A stretch of 64,000 nucleotides of DNA from Gaeumannomyces sp. JS-464 (taxonomy: Eukaryota; Ascomycota; Sordariomycetes; Magnaporthales; Magnaporthaceae), in the NCBI GenBank assembly GCA_002197995.1, contig NGZR01000001.1, forward strand, positions 7,254,001-7,318,000. Direction: 5' to 3'. The notes under the pieces were generated by a model. That model was given only the letters and a program-made list of their open reading frames with translations, did no database searches and had not been told where the DNA came from. Every line of letters starts with the position of its first letter. Position 1 is the stretch's first letter. A program made the translations under genes and the position numbers. Positions 1 through 10,643 of this stretch are shown one piece after another.

Positions 1-2
1 TG

Positions 3-146
3 GAAGCCGCCATGGGCAAGGACTGGATAGAGTCGGGCGCCGGCGATCCATTTTCAGAAGACTGCATGAGCGAGGCTTCGGTTGGGTCGATTCGGAGCCG
101 TCGGGAGCGGGTATATGCGACGGCGGGAATGGGCGAGGATGGCTAG
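3..146 (+). CDS. C-terminal tail of a gene cut by the left edge
   Basis: An open frame enters from the left edge and stops at TAG (144-146), giving about 47 residues. The tail is hydrophilic and acidic, with segments such as KDWIESGAGDPFSEDC followed by a basic patch SIRSRRER. The composition resembles the disordered end of a real protein more than random sequence, but no domain is visible and the family cannot be named. The other strand over the same bases has an open frame with a low-complexity Ser/Pro/Arg product, which looks spurious. Confidence 0.4.
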   Translation, partial: EAAMGKDWIESGAGDPFSEDCMSEASVGSIRSRRERVYATAGMGEDG

Positions 147-2491
147 CAACCGCGTGGTCGAACGGGAGTCTGCTTGTGGACTATGTGGGAGGCCTGTCTG
201 GGCAGGTGTTTTGAGGATCCCCCTTTCGCGTCGGGTGGATTGAGGGTGTCGTGTCGTCGCTGCCGAAGAAAAAAGCACAGCAATCGGCTGGGGACAAGAA
301 GCCGTGCTCGAATGTAACGTGGGGGAAGAGATTGAGGGCGACAAAAGTTTAGGCGGGTTGGGAGAGCGGACAAGGCACCCCAACAGCCCGAATTGAAGGG
401 CGAACCGGGCTAAGCAACAGAAGAGCCGACAGACGGTCGCCTGGGTAGGTGCGCGGCGCAATGTCGAAGCTGGTGGCACTATATCGAAAGCTCGGCTATG
501 TCGTCGTACGGCAAGGCCTCGCGGCGAAGGCTGAACTGCGGGATGCTTCAGGGTCAATTCCAGACTGATCAGGTGCTTGCTGAGGCCCTGAACAACTCTG
601 TGCGCCATGATTGGGCGCAGTGGCTAGCGAGACCCACTCGACGTCAGCCTGCTTTCGAGGTCGACCTTCACCAGGCTGTTCTTTGTTTCTATTCCGACAT
701 GCGTGAATCCCTCATTGATATTCCACTTGCCGGTCAATACCCCAAAGCATTTGCCCGCGAGAGCTAGCCGAGTTTCAGCGTTTCCAGTTACCATCATTCA
801 GTCCGAGGCTCCGATCACGCTCTGCATCTGGGCGGGTCAATCAGATAGGCCTCCAGGTCTGGACGACTTGCAGCTCTGGTGACAGGCCGCTCTGGGGCCA
901 CTCGACACGATGCGTTTTTCGTTGATGCCATCACCACGTTTCCTTCGACGCTCGCCATCTGCGGACCCGACACTTGCGAGCCGGTGGCCTCGGCCATGCT
1001 GCTGTGATTCGTCGCTCGCCTAGGCTGCTGGCAATCCAGCCAGGGGCGCCGCGATCTCAATTGCCGGCCGGCTTCAGAGCCGATTGAAGAAGGGTAGCGT
1101 CCGGCCGTTGGGATTGCTTCATATTATCTTGACAGAAACTCTCGGGTCAGTTGCGGGGTTGATAGCCTGCTCACTCAAGGAGTGCAGCTTCAACTCACAT
1201 ATTCACGCGTCGCAACACGTCAAGGGGCGCGCATATAACAGGGATTCGCTCGGCCGAATGCGCAGATAATCCGCCGAAGGCTGCTTGCCTCCTCGGCCAA
1301 AGCCGCCCACCGCTTGGCTTCCTATGATATGCACAGGGGTTGCGCTATGTTTTTATGATCACAATTCGAATGCAACGGTGATTCGACTAGGGTGACGTGT
1401 GAGGGAGGGAAAATCGGAGTGATTCCTTTCTCGGCGCAAAAACTCAACATCACACGAGTCGACGTTTAGGCCATCCCTATGGCTCTCTAAGTCTTGATCT
1501 GGCCCCTCTCGCCCACTGCTGTCACAGGTGGGAGCCGTAACGCTGATGATAATGGGGCTGCCTCCACACGATAGATGTCTCCCTCTCACATTGCCGTCCA
1601 GGGCTGGATGCCACTGTATCACGCTATTTAGTTTATCTCACGTTGAATAAACTCGCAAACCCATGCTGGCTGCAAGGTGAAGCCGAATTTGGCATGCCGC
1701 GTGCCGCTCCTCATTCCCGCCCCCATGTCCCCTGCTCTATATCAGAGCCTCACGCGCTATAAAACCCGTTAGATCTCGCCAGTCTTGCCCTGCCTCCCAT
1801 TACCGCGGATGGGAGTGGGCCGTTTGCCCCCCCCCCCCCCCCCCCCCCCCGCCCTGGCAAGGCCACCTGCTACACGACCGCAAGAGCCCCATCCGACGCG
1901 TGAGAGTTGGGGAGGGAAAAGGCTCGGCCCCCTCGAGACCGGGACCCTCCAGGGAGCACTGACATCGCCTCAGGGCGGACCTGGAGGACCTCAAAGTTCA
2001 GGGGCAATCCCTCCTGAATGCCCGGTAGGTAGCCACAATCGCAAGCGGGAAATTACTTGGCAGTGTCATGTTTTTTTTTCTTTTTCTTCCCCTTCATTTC
2101 TCGATATCTATTCTCTCCCTGTCCATCGTGCGTCCACCGCTAACTCCGCCATGTAATTATCTCAATGTGTCATCTCTCATTGCCGACGGGAATCTTCATG
2201 AGAGGACGTCTTTGGGGCTTGGAAATTCACACGAGGGCTGCAGATATAATTATTAAAGAATAGGATTATGCGCGCAGCGGCTATCTGACTACCTATGTAC
2301 AGTATAAACAAGGCCACGAGAAAAATATGATCAGTTCCCTGCCGATCGGGTCTCGATCCTCAAGGTTACGTGCCTGGTAAGGTATGGGTATTTCGACGAT
2401 GAACTTAGGAAATAGAGAAGCCAGTGAATATGAAAGGAATGTGATGGGTTTGTTTTTTTATACCCTCTGCCGCTTTTGATTATTATTGTCA
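147..2491. other. Intergenic, no supported gene
   Basis: About 2.3 kb with only short, low-complexity open frames on both strands and no recognisable protein. It holds a 24-base poly-C tract and pyrimidine-rich stretches around 2070-2110. The right part is the 3' flank of the minus-strand rhodopsin-domain gene. Confidence 0.6.
1827..1850. repeat. Poly-C homopolymer, 24 bases
   Basis: An uninterrupted run of 24 C. The true length is unreliable in most sequencing chemistries. It lies in non-coding sequence. Confidence 0.95.
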
Positions 2492-4004
2492 TTATAATGC
2501 GACCCCCACCCGCTGGTCCTGTGTCTCGCCCAGGTTTTCGGACGAGACGCTGACTTCGACGGTCTTGTGTATTGCCAGGCCGAGCTGCTGCTCTTTGGCG
2601 CCCGCCTCGTCCAGGGTGAACATGACTGAACTGCTGCGCCTATTCCTGCCAGCCGCGTGGCGGACGAGCGGGATATCGTCGTTGATCTCGACGTTTATGC
2701 TGCTGTTTCGTGTGTGCGCCTCGATCCTGCCGCCGACCGCTGAGTCTGGACTCGCGATGCCCCGCCTCCCACGCTCCGGATCGTCCAACTTGAGGCCATT
2801 GAAGGCGCTCCAGTCCTTGTTGGAGTGGCCCTCGACGGCCCCGCCCCCGGCTACGCTGCTGATATCCGAGGTCATCGTCTTCTTCCTCTCGACTTGCGAT
2901 TCGCCGCTGCCGGACCCGTATCTGTCGGTGAACTTGCCCCTGGCCTTGCGGTAGAGTGGCCCCAGGGTCGGGACGGAGGCGCATATGATTAGTATGCTCC
3001 CCTCCGCGAGCCCGAGCATGTTGAGGAAGGGTATCGGGTCTATCAAAGTCAGCAGTGGCCACGGGTTAGGACGCACAAGGAAATTGGAGAACTCACACGT
3101 CGGGTCCTTGGCCACGATCTCGAACACCTCTCCAAAGATTATCAGCTTGTATATGGACACGATACAGGCTATCACACCGAGTCCAAGCGAGGTCGAGACT
3201 GTGATGCGGCTCTTGAGCGGCATGTTGAGGCGCATGATGAAGGGGATCGGGTAGAGGCCGAAAAAGATGTCGAGGAAGGCCGAGTAGCTTGATACGAAAT
3301 AGCCCAGGTCCGAAAACACCTTGGTGCCGGAACATACACCGTCCACCGACGAATCCCATTGTCTTGCTATGGGGCGGCACTGGGTGAACCAAAAGACAGA
3401 GACGGCCATGATGCAGCCCTGGGAGGTGATGGCGAGGCCCCAAAAAAGAATCGTGGTCCTGATGCCGAAGTCGAGGATTCGCTGGAGCGTGGCGATGACG
3501 GCGAACTTGGGCAGCGAGAAGGTCCAGATCAGGACCGCACTACTGATGACGTTCCACTTGAGTGCCTCCTTGACGTTTTCTCGCGGGTGAATATCTTCGA
3601 TGCGACGGCCCAAGCCGTATGAGTTGGCGATGGTCACCAGGACGCAAGTGATGGCGAAGATGAAGAAGCAGACGGCTGTGATGTAGTCGTCCATGTACAG
3701 GCCGCCGCCATGCATCTGTTTGAGGATGCATGCCCGCGTGTACATGCGCAGGCTGACGACCACTGTGCCATGTCCAAGCCCCAGCGTTAGCTTTGTTTCG
3801 AAACACAGCCGTGGTTGATCGTGTTCCTATTGGTGTCTCGCATGTAACACCTTCATCAAGCACACGGTAAGAAGAAAAAAGAAAGTAAAGGGACATACCA
3901 AAAAGTACCCCAAACATAGACCAAGCAGCTATGTTGGCCACTGGACCCCAGTCTTTCACCACCCAGAGGGGAGCAGAGATAAGTACCATAGTTGCTCCCG
4001 GCAC
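2492..4004 (-). CDS. Rhodopsin-domain (SAT4/Pth11-like) integral membrane protein
   Basis: Predicted 439 residues from three exons: 4004-3899, 3762-3097 and 3039-2492. Intron 1 (GTATGT..CACAG) joins exon 1, ending GPVANIAAWSMFGVLF, to VVSLRMYTR and so completes the first membrane segment. Intron 2 is 57 nt (GTGAGT..GATAG, branch CTGAC) and keeps the frame open if read through; removing it gives the family-like join DPTY-PIPFLNML. Seven hydrophobic segments fill residues ~15-290, with the family's MDDY motif after the first loop. A polar Ser-rich cytoplasmic tail of about 150 residues follows. Fungal members of this family include Pth11-like candidate receptors, but most are uncharacterised, so a receptor role is inference. 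There is no N-terminal CFEM domain. Met at 3989 is an alternative start. Confidence 0.88.
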
Positions 4005-5310
4005 GCCCGCTCCGACTGTCGATGTCCAACCGATGTCTCTTCTCCGGGGATGCGGGCGGACAGGACTGCACAGCCGAGAACCCGTGCATGCGAAAAAAGA
4101 CAGACGACGATACCGTACAGAGGAAAGGATCGTCCATCAGTGCGGGAGGGCCGCACGGGTTATTAAGAAGGATCACAGGGAGCAAAAAGGGCCAGAGCAC
4201 CTTGGCGAAAGCGAGTGGATGCAAGGGCCAAAAGCTCTCCAAGGGCTGGGCCTCTCGGCCAGTCAGGGGGAGGGGGGGTCATCGAGAGAAAGCGGAGTTT
4301 TCTCACGGTAGCATCGCCGGAACGCCCCCTCTCTCCACCTCCCAGACGGCCGGATTCGCAGGCAGGTATCAGTGACCGAGATTTCCCATGGGTCTCCGAG
4401 GAGAGTTCGGTGGGGTGGGAGTAAAACATGGGATGGCATCATGTTTCCCGCCCGTTGTTGGCCGTGTTGGGCGTTGCCGCGGACTGCCGTTGTCCATGGC
4501 GATCGCTAACCACGCACGGCGGCGACGGCGACTCGAGGAGCGAGAGCGGACGAGTCCTGCCGTCCTGCTTGGCACGCGCACTCGCTCGTTTGCCATGCTA
4601 GGCTAGGCAGGAATAGTGATGGTGGCACGGCACCACGGCTCTTCAGCAAGTGAGCAGCGTGGCAGCCACTCCCAGGAGCCGGCAGCGTTGCCTCGGACAA
4701 ACAGGAACACGAGGCCCCTGCGGCGTGGTGTGATAGCGCCCCCGTAGAGTTCGTGTGGTGGCGGGGATCCGGACCGCGTCGGTGTGGGTATTTCGAAATG
4801 AGTCGCAGGCTGATCGACAAAGATCTTCACCTCGAAGTCCCATTAAAGGAGGACAGCGCGCCAAGATCTGTGACAGATGGGTGGGTTGCCCCCGCTCAGG
4901 GCCGGCGGGAACATACAAGCCTCCCGGCATGTGGGGGCGTGCCTGGTATAGGGGCCCGCAGTGGCAGCCACAACGGGCAACGATCTGCTTTCCCATGTGG
5001 TCGACACCACGCCCACGATCCATCATGCTGACTGGATTGCTTCTAAGCTACAACACCAAAACAACCACACACACACACACCCACAAGGCAGCGTAATCAT
5101 ATTCCCCCTCGCGCCATCCGCGCGTCTGCCAACCGCGCAGCTCTTATCCTGATATTCTCCCACACTTTCCTGGCCCCATGATGTCAACGTGCCTGGGAGC
5201 CTAGCCACCAAGTGACGATCTTCGCTGTTCCGATCTAGGGCGAGCCTGGAATCGAGGATGCGTTGCATGCCAAGGGCTTCGGGGCAACGTTTGCTGGATT
5301 CCGGGCCAGG
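4005..5310. other. Intergenic, no supported gene
   Basis: Upstream flank of the rhodopsin-domain gene and downstream flank of the AAA-like gene. Open frames are short and overlap on several strands and frames without a recognisable product. A short CA repeat lies at about 5066-5080. Confidence 0.6.
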
Positions 5311-7293
5311 CTAGTGCTCCATGTCTTCCATGTCGATGACTTGCATCTCAAGCTCGACAAAGGGGGAGTCCAGCTCTTCCACGTTGTCTGGCCACAAGAA
5401 GACAATTCCTGGGAAATAACGAAGCAGGCTGTAGAATACTAAATGGATACCGCCGAAGACGAAGTCAGTATTTGCGTCTAACTGGGGCGAGGGATTGATC
5501 GCGAGCTGAGAACTCGCCTTCAGTGTATGCCGAGGCTCGACCCCTTCTCAGGGAGCGACGCTCCATCATCTCACCACACCACTCGATGAAATACACCGGA
5601 TTCGCGTCCTCCACTTCAACGAGCCTTTCCGCAGTAGCTTTCGAACTCGCCAACGTTCGTGTGGGAACTTGTCTGGTCAGGGGGTCCCTCTGGGGATCAC
5701 GGAGGAGTGAAAGAGCGTCGATACGCACCACCGGCTTCCGCGCATACTCGGCGGTTGCTGCATGGATTTATGTTAGACCGCATTTTGATCTTGGGCCTCT
5801 ACTGGATCGAGAAGAAAGCAATTCCGGCCCCAAGGTATTACACCTACTTACCCTGGACAAAGCTTCTACAAACCGCCAAGCTGCCCTTGAGCCAGAAGAA
5901 GAGCCCGGCTCTAGGCAATGCGTTGTGAGGCGGTCTTGTGCGCAGGCCCCCAGCTGAAATGGCGAGAGATTCTAAAGCGGAATATTCGCGGATCTGATCC
6001 GCGATCTCCTGCTCGCGCGGATGAGTGACGGTGGCAAGGGGGTTTGGCAGCCACTGGACCGGTCTCAAAAAATCCAAAATGCCGTACACATGCCTATTCA
6101 GTGGCTCGGCAGGCAAGACGGCGAGGAACCAGGGGCTTGTTGTTAGATAGCCCATGTGCGTTTCTTCGCTGATGGGCTCTTCTTTCACATAACGCACGAG
6201 AATACGATCGTTAACCTGCTCGGCAGTGGCAAATAAATCTCTGTTAGTATCAACTATCCGGTGTTTAAAGTCCCAGAAGAGACAGAACTTACGTGCCAGG
6301 TACCAAAGCTGCCGTCTCCACCAGAAATCTTGAATATTCGGTCGGCAAACCCCAGCGCAGGCTCCGTCATCTCTACAGGACCGTCATAAGCCCAAAAAGT
6401 ACACCTGCTCTCCTTGATTCGCTTGTATCTGTCGTGCCTCTCGGCAAGTCTTGAAGCAATCTCCTCTCGCTCGTGGACGGGAAGTAGGTGAAGAGGTACA
6501 AGAGGGAGTCGGTTGGCATCTGCGAGCGGTATGCCTCCTTCAAAACGTCGCAGTCGGTATTTCTTGCGCGGCCCTTCGCGCCAATGATTTGGACTTTTTG
6601 CCCAGACGATCAATTCGTCGTCCGCGTCCGATGCAGTCGTCGCGTTTCGGACGGGCGAGCAGATTTCGTACGCTGCGTCTTGTTTCATTGGCTGGCCTCT
6701 ATACCGAAAGCATACAAGCGAGCCGGGCACGACATGGGTTGCTAGCGTCTCAAATGTGATGTGCCCATTTTCCCGCGCAAGCTGAATCACATCTTCAAAG
6801 CGGGACCTGACGAGCTCAATGAGCCAAAAGAGTCCGACTTTGAGATCAGTATCGGATGGGGAATCCGCCCATTTCTTTTGCAGTTGCGGATAAGTTAGAA
6901 GGAGGTTCGTTTGTGGCGGCAAGAGAATTATTCCTTCCAGTACCTCGACGGATGTAATAGGAAGCTGCGGGTCACGCAAGGCATCCCAGACCGACTTTGG
7001 CACATCAAGATAGCTAATTTTTAGGGGGTCGTCGAAACTGGGACTAGAGCTACTCCCGGCGATGCATCATCTCATCAGCTGGATTCCGTGCGAACCTGAA
7101 AGACAAGTGACTAAACTGGCTGGGGCTGCTTAATAGGTCCCTACCTGTCCTCCTGAGGGGGCGGCGGAGAAGGGTTTCGTGGGAGTGTGAAGCCCACTGC
7201 TGCCGATGCCGATGGCGCATTTCTTCGATTCTTACCACCGCTCTGTTGAAGAATCTCGGCGAAGGCCTGGTAGTTGGCCTCGAAGTCGGTCAT
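5311..7293 (-). CDS. DUF7025-AAA protein with degenerate nucleotide-binding motifs (putative pseudo-ATPase)
   Basis: Multi-exon gene. Exon 1 starts MTDFEANYQAFAEILQQSGG (7293) and ends at GTAGGG (7144). The main exon carries a DUF7025-like region (ITFETLATHVVPGSLVCF ... PLVPLHLLPVHE). An intron at 6291 (GTAAGT, branch ACTAAC) leads to VNDRILVRYVKEEP and the linker SPWFLAVLPAEPLNRHVYG. The AAA core then aligns colinearly with the family but with its motifs lost: Walker A is GLFFWLKGSLAVCRSF where GPPGVGKT is expected, Walker B is VYFIEWCGEMMERRSL instead of DEADVFLEERSL, and sensor 1 is FLWPDNVEELD instead of TTNRVE. After CRSFVQ an intron (GTAAGTAGG, branch CTAAC) joins to ATAEYARKPVVRIDAL. 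The last intron, between about 5580 and 5470, is uncertain. The protein ends soon after sensor 1, so the arginine-finger region is missing. ATP hydrolysis is unlikely (inference). Confidence 0.75.
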
Positions 7294-7537
7294 CCTATGC
7301 GGCCAATCGCCACCGGCGTTGCCTTCTCAAGGTAGATACCAGAAAGGGAGCAGCCAATGTGTAAAGGTCAAGATCATTCTGATCCCTCGAGGGATTTTCG
7401 GTTTCACTCGAGCATAAAGGAGCTGATCTCAGCCTTACTACCCCCACATGCTCTCCCACTACGCCTGGGTAATCCCTGACCTGATCCGTTGGACTGTTTA
7501 TCATATGAAAAGGAGGGGTCTAGCCTGACGTTGCAAT
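7294..7537. promoter_or_regulatory. Shared divergent promoter region
   Basis: The 244 bases between the start codons of the AAA-like gene (-) and the membrane-protein gene (+). No specific factor site can be assigned by eye. Opposed starts this close suggest shared regulation, which is inference. Confidence 0.4.
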
Positions 7538-10330
7538 ATGATGGATTCAGCCGGGCTTTTTGCAGCCCATACGACTCCAACGTATCCGATTACCGCTCCA
7601 AAGCAATGCTGTTTGCGAAGCGCGGACGTGGTCATGGGGTCCCAGCCCGGTTCTTATCCTGCCGCTGGTGGTACCAAGTCAGCCGCTAATCGTGTGCACA
7701 ATCCGAACGACGATGGCAAAAGCGCTAGCGCCAGTGCAATGGCGGCTTCGGTTAGCGATGAGATCATTAACCGAATAATGAGATTTGCAGACGCCACTAT
7801 CACCGACGATGTCGACGGTAGCCCCAGAAACCCTGACGCAACCAAGAATTCCTCATCTGGGATACCGAAGCTTGGGTCTTTGGCGGAGTATCAGGTTGAT
7901 CTCGATTCCGAACGTTCCCTATGGAAACTTGAAGCCCGGCGACTTCTCTCAGTCGCGCAGAGTTTGTCACCGCCAGGTTTTCCAGCATCACAGGGAGCCG
8001 AGCCGCTTACTGAAGACAACTTATCTGAGCTGGGGAAAAACGCAAATGTCGTTCTCTGTGCGCTTCAAATATGGCTGGCCGACGACGAAATCGCCATCCG
8101 AAGCTTTCGGCCCACCATCGCATCATCAGAGAGACTATCTGAATGTTACAGCTTCCTCGAAAAGCTGAGTGGTACCAGATATGATATTCCAGGCTTCAGC
8201 CAGTATTCTCGGGTAGGGCAGCGACCCAAGGATCCAGCGCCACACGAAAAGGAATCGGATCAACCCAAGACTGCGACCAGCCGGGAAGCTGCCCAGGAGT
8301 TCGTGGAACGCTGTTCTGGGCTGGGAAACTCCCAAAACTACGGATGGTATTTTGCTTCGGTAGACTTTTTTACTGCTGCTCTAGCCAGAGTGGCTCTGAC
8401 TGCGGTGTCCGACCCATACTGGTGTGTGGTTGTCGTCGCTTGTCTGGCCAAGGTAAGTGATCGCTACTTCCCTACGGGTAGGTAGGTACCTAGGCGCCTA
8501 GGCGTCTGTGTGCCGAAGTCTTTACCGGCCATATATAACCTACGTGGACTGCACGTTATCGTGCTCTGTCCTCGTGGTTGTAAGTTGCTTGGACTTCTGT
8601 CGTTGATGAGCTTGTGCTCAGTTGGTGACAACTGTCATTGCCTACCTAGGCATCGACGAAGATGAAGGTATTGGGACGCAGGGACCTTGGCAGACTTATC
8701 GCGGCTCGCGCGCATGCCATCGCCCGCAGCCTCCACAGACCGACCCTGCCTAAGGACCGAGAATCGGACTCGGACGATATCTCAGTGGCCGATGAGCCGC
8801 GCCACCTCATAATATCTGGAGAACCCATCATCGACCTCAACACCGCCAGTGTTCCCCTAAGCTATTGCATACTACATGCCGCTGTTTCGCGGTGGATTCA
8901 CGACACCATCTCGTCGATACTCTTCGAGCTCGGAACCGTACCGCAGCCAGAAAAAGACAAGGGCGAGCTGGATATATGCGCCATGGTATTCAAGGCCGGC
9001 TTGAACGCCACGCCAACTCTTCTTCACCAAAACCGTTATGGGAGCGTTGCAGGGGTAGCCGAGGCCATACCCCTCTCGTTCGCACGGGGCTCATTGTGCC
9101 TCGCTGTGGACATCGCCCTGAGAACCAAGGCGGAAGCAGATGAGGCGCCGCCTGCACCGGCAGCTCGACGCGGGACCGTGTCGTGCTCTTGGGAGCAGAG
9201 CGGGTGTCCTTGGGAACACCACGAGGCGATCCCACTGGCATCGGTCGGCGGTCTAGTGTCAATTATCACACCTCTGACCTTGGCTAAGCCCAAGGTTGCA
9301 CGCCTATTCGCCCACATCTTCCAGCGCTTCTCGCCTTGCCGGGGACGAAGGAGATGGAAGTTCCCCTCTCAACTTCACTTGCCAGGTTACTGTGCTCCTC
9401 CCAGCAAGGAAGTCCACGATGGAGCCAGCCCTGCACGAGATGGGTCCCAAGCAGGCCTCGACAATACACGCAGTTCGTCCAGACCACGAAGATACGAGTT
9501 CTTTGTCACGGTCACTGGTTTTCAGGAACCGGTTGAGCCTTCTGGTGTCGCCTCACGAGTCGGAGGCATCATCCACTCAAAGAACGCAAGTTCTGGAAAT
9601 GGAAGAGAAGCTGGCCAATATCCGACGCATAACCGCCGGGTGGGAAATCGACAGGGCTTCGGTGACGGTCCGATGTTTGACATATTCCCTGACCGTTTCG
9701 ATTATCTGCTCAGTCCTCGTGGCCTTCGGCCTCACATGCGCCTTTACTCTCGGTGATCGCATAGAGGCCGTGGATCCGTTCGGAATCGCCAGTTTCACAT
9801 GGATCGTGGCCGGCTTCGTGGTCTTGGTGTCCAAAGCCCACAGAGTCTCGGACTGGCCCTGGCATGACTTTCTTCGGGGGCGGGTTCGGTGCAGAAGCGC
9901 CGAGGAACTGCGGAGAGTAACGGGGCTTGATGCGCAGTCTGTGATCTTCTTCCTCCTGTCATCGCAGAACGACCACGAAATACAGACCAAGGGCCCCTTT
10001 AACCAGTCATTCCAAAGAAGGGGTGAAGATGGATTATCTATCGACATACCTATCCGACTCGAAACGCTCCTGGCGTGCGGGATAGTACCGCTCAAGGTTG
10101 TCAGCATTGATGGCCCCATGCTCGTCTTCATTGAAATGATGACACATCATGGCACGGAATGTGGTCTGGTGTCAACAGACCATATAAGTGGTTACGAGGC
10201 GACGATAACAAGTTCCTGGGATATTCCGAGCCGGAACAATGGACGTATGGCGCACTTGGCTAGGGGGGAACTGAGGGGATGGGTTAAGATTCTGGGATTT
10301 TGCAATCAGAAAGGGCGAGAATTTGCATGA
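7538..10330 (+). CDS. Conserved fungal membrane protein of unknown function
   Basis: Three exons fit. Exon 1 is 7538-8452 (GTAAGT donor). Exon 2 is 8650-9294, starting GCA TCG after CCTACCTAG. Exon 3 is about 9386-10330 after a likely 91-nt intron (9295-9385) needed to change frame. The N-terminal half is soluble and Ser/Pro-rich. The middle has short hydrophobic patches (YWCVVVVACLAK, SVPLSYCILHAAVSRW). Near the end, two adjacent membrane segments (VSIICSVLVAFGLTCAFTL and FTWIVAGFVVLVSKAH) precede a domain with DWPWHDFLRGRVRCRS and ELRRVTGLD. Similar long proteins with this C-terminal pattern occur in filamentous ascomycetes as hypothetical proteins (from memory); I know no function or named domain. 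The start could also be Met at 7634. Confidence 0.7.
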
Positions 10331-10643
10331 CCGTCCCTTCGGGCGGGCGGGCGGAGGGGGAAGCAATTTCCATCTATGGGATGGAGATGGGCCTGATAGG
10401 GGTAGAAGAAAGCAGCAGATCAAAATTTGGCTCAATCTCAAATTCCACGGCTTTGTTGTACCTTTCGTTCAGCTTTGTTTGAGTATAGAAACGAAAAGAG
10501 AGGAGGCAGAGAGGGTTTTGGTGGAAAAGACATCGCTTCGTTGCAGTCTTTTAATATATATGGTTATATATGGTTCCTATCAAGTTGCCCCGTGCCGCTA
10601 CTTGGAACTCCGTCTGTCAGATCGCAAGTACTGCCTTACTACG

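Noticed and set aside
54..608. Minus-strand 184-codon open frame at the left edge
   Set aside because: Low-complexity Ser/Pro/Arg product overlapping the more credible tail on the plus strand.
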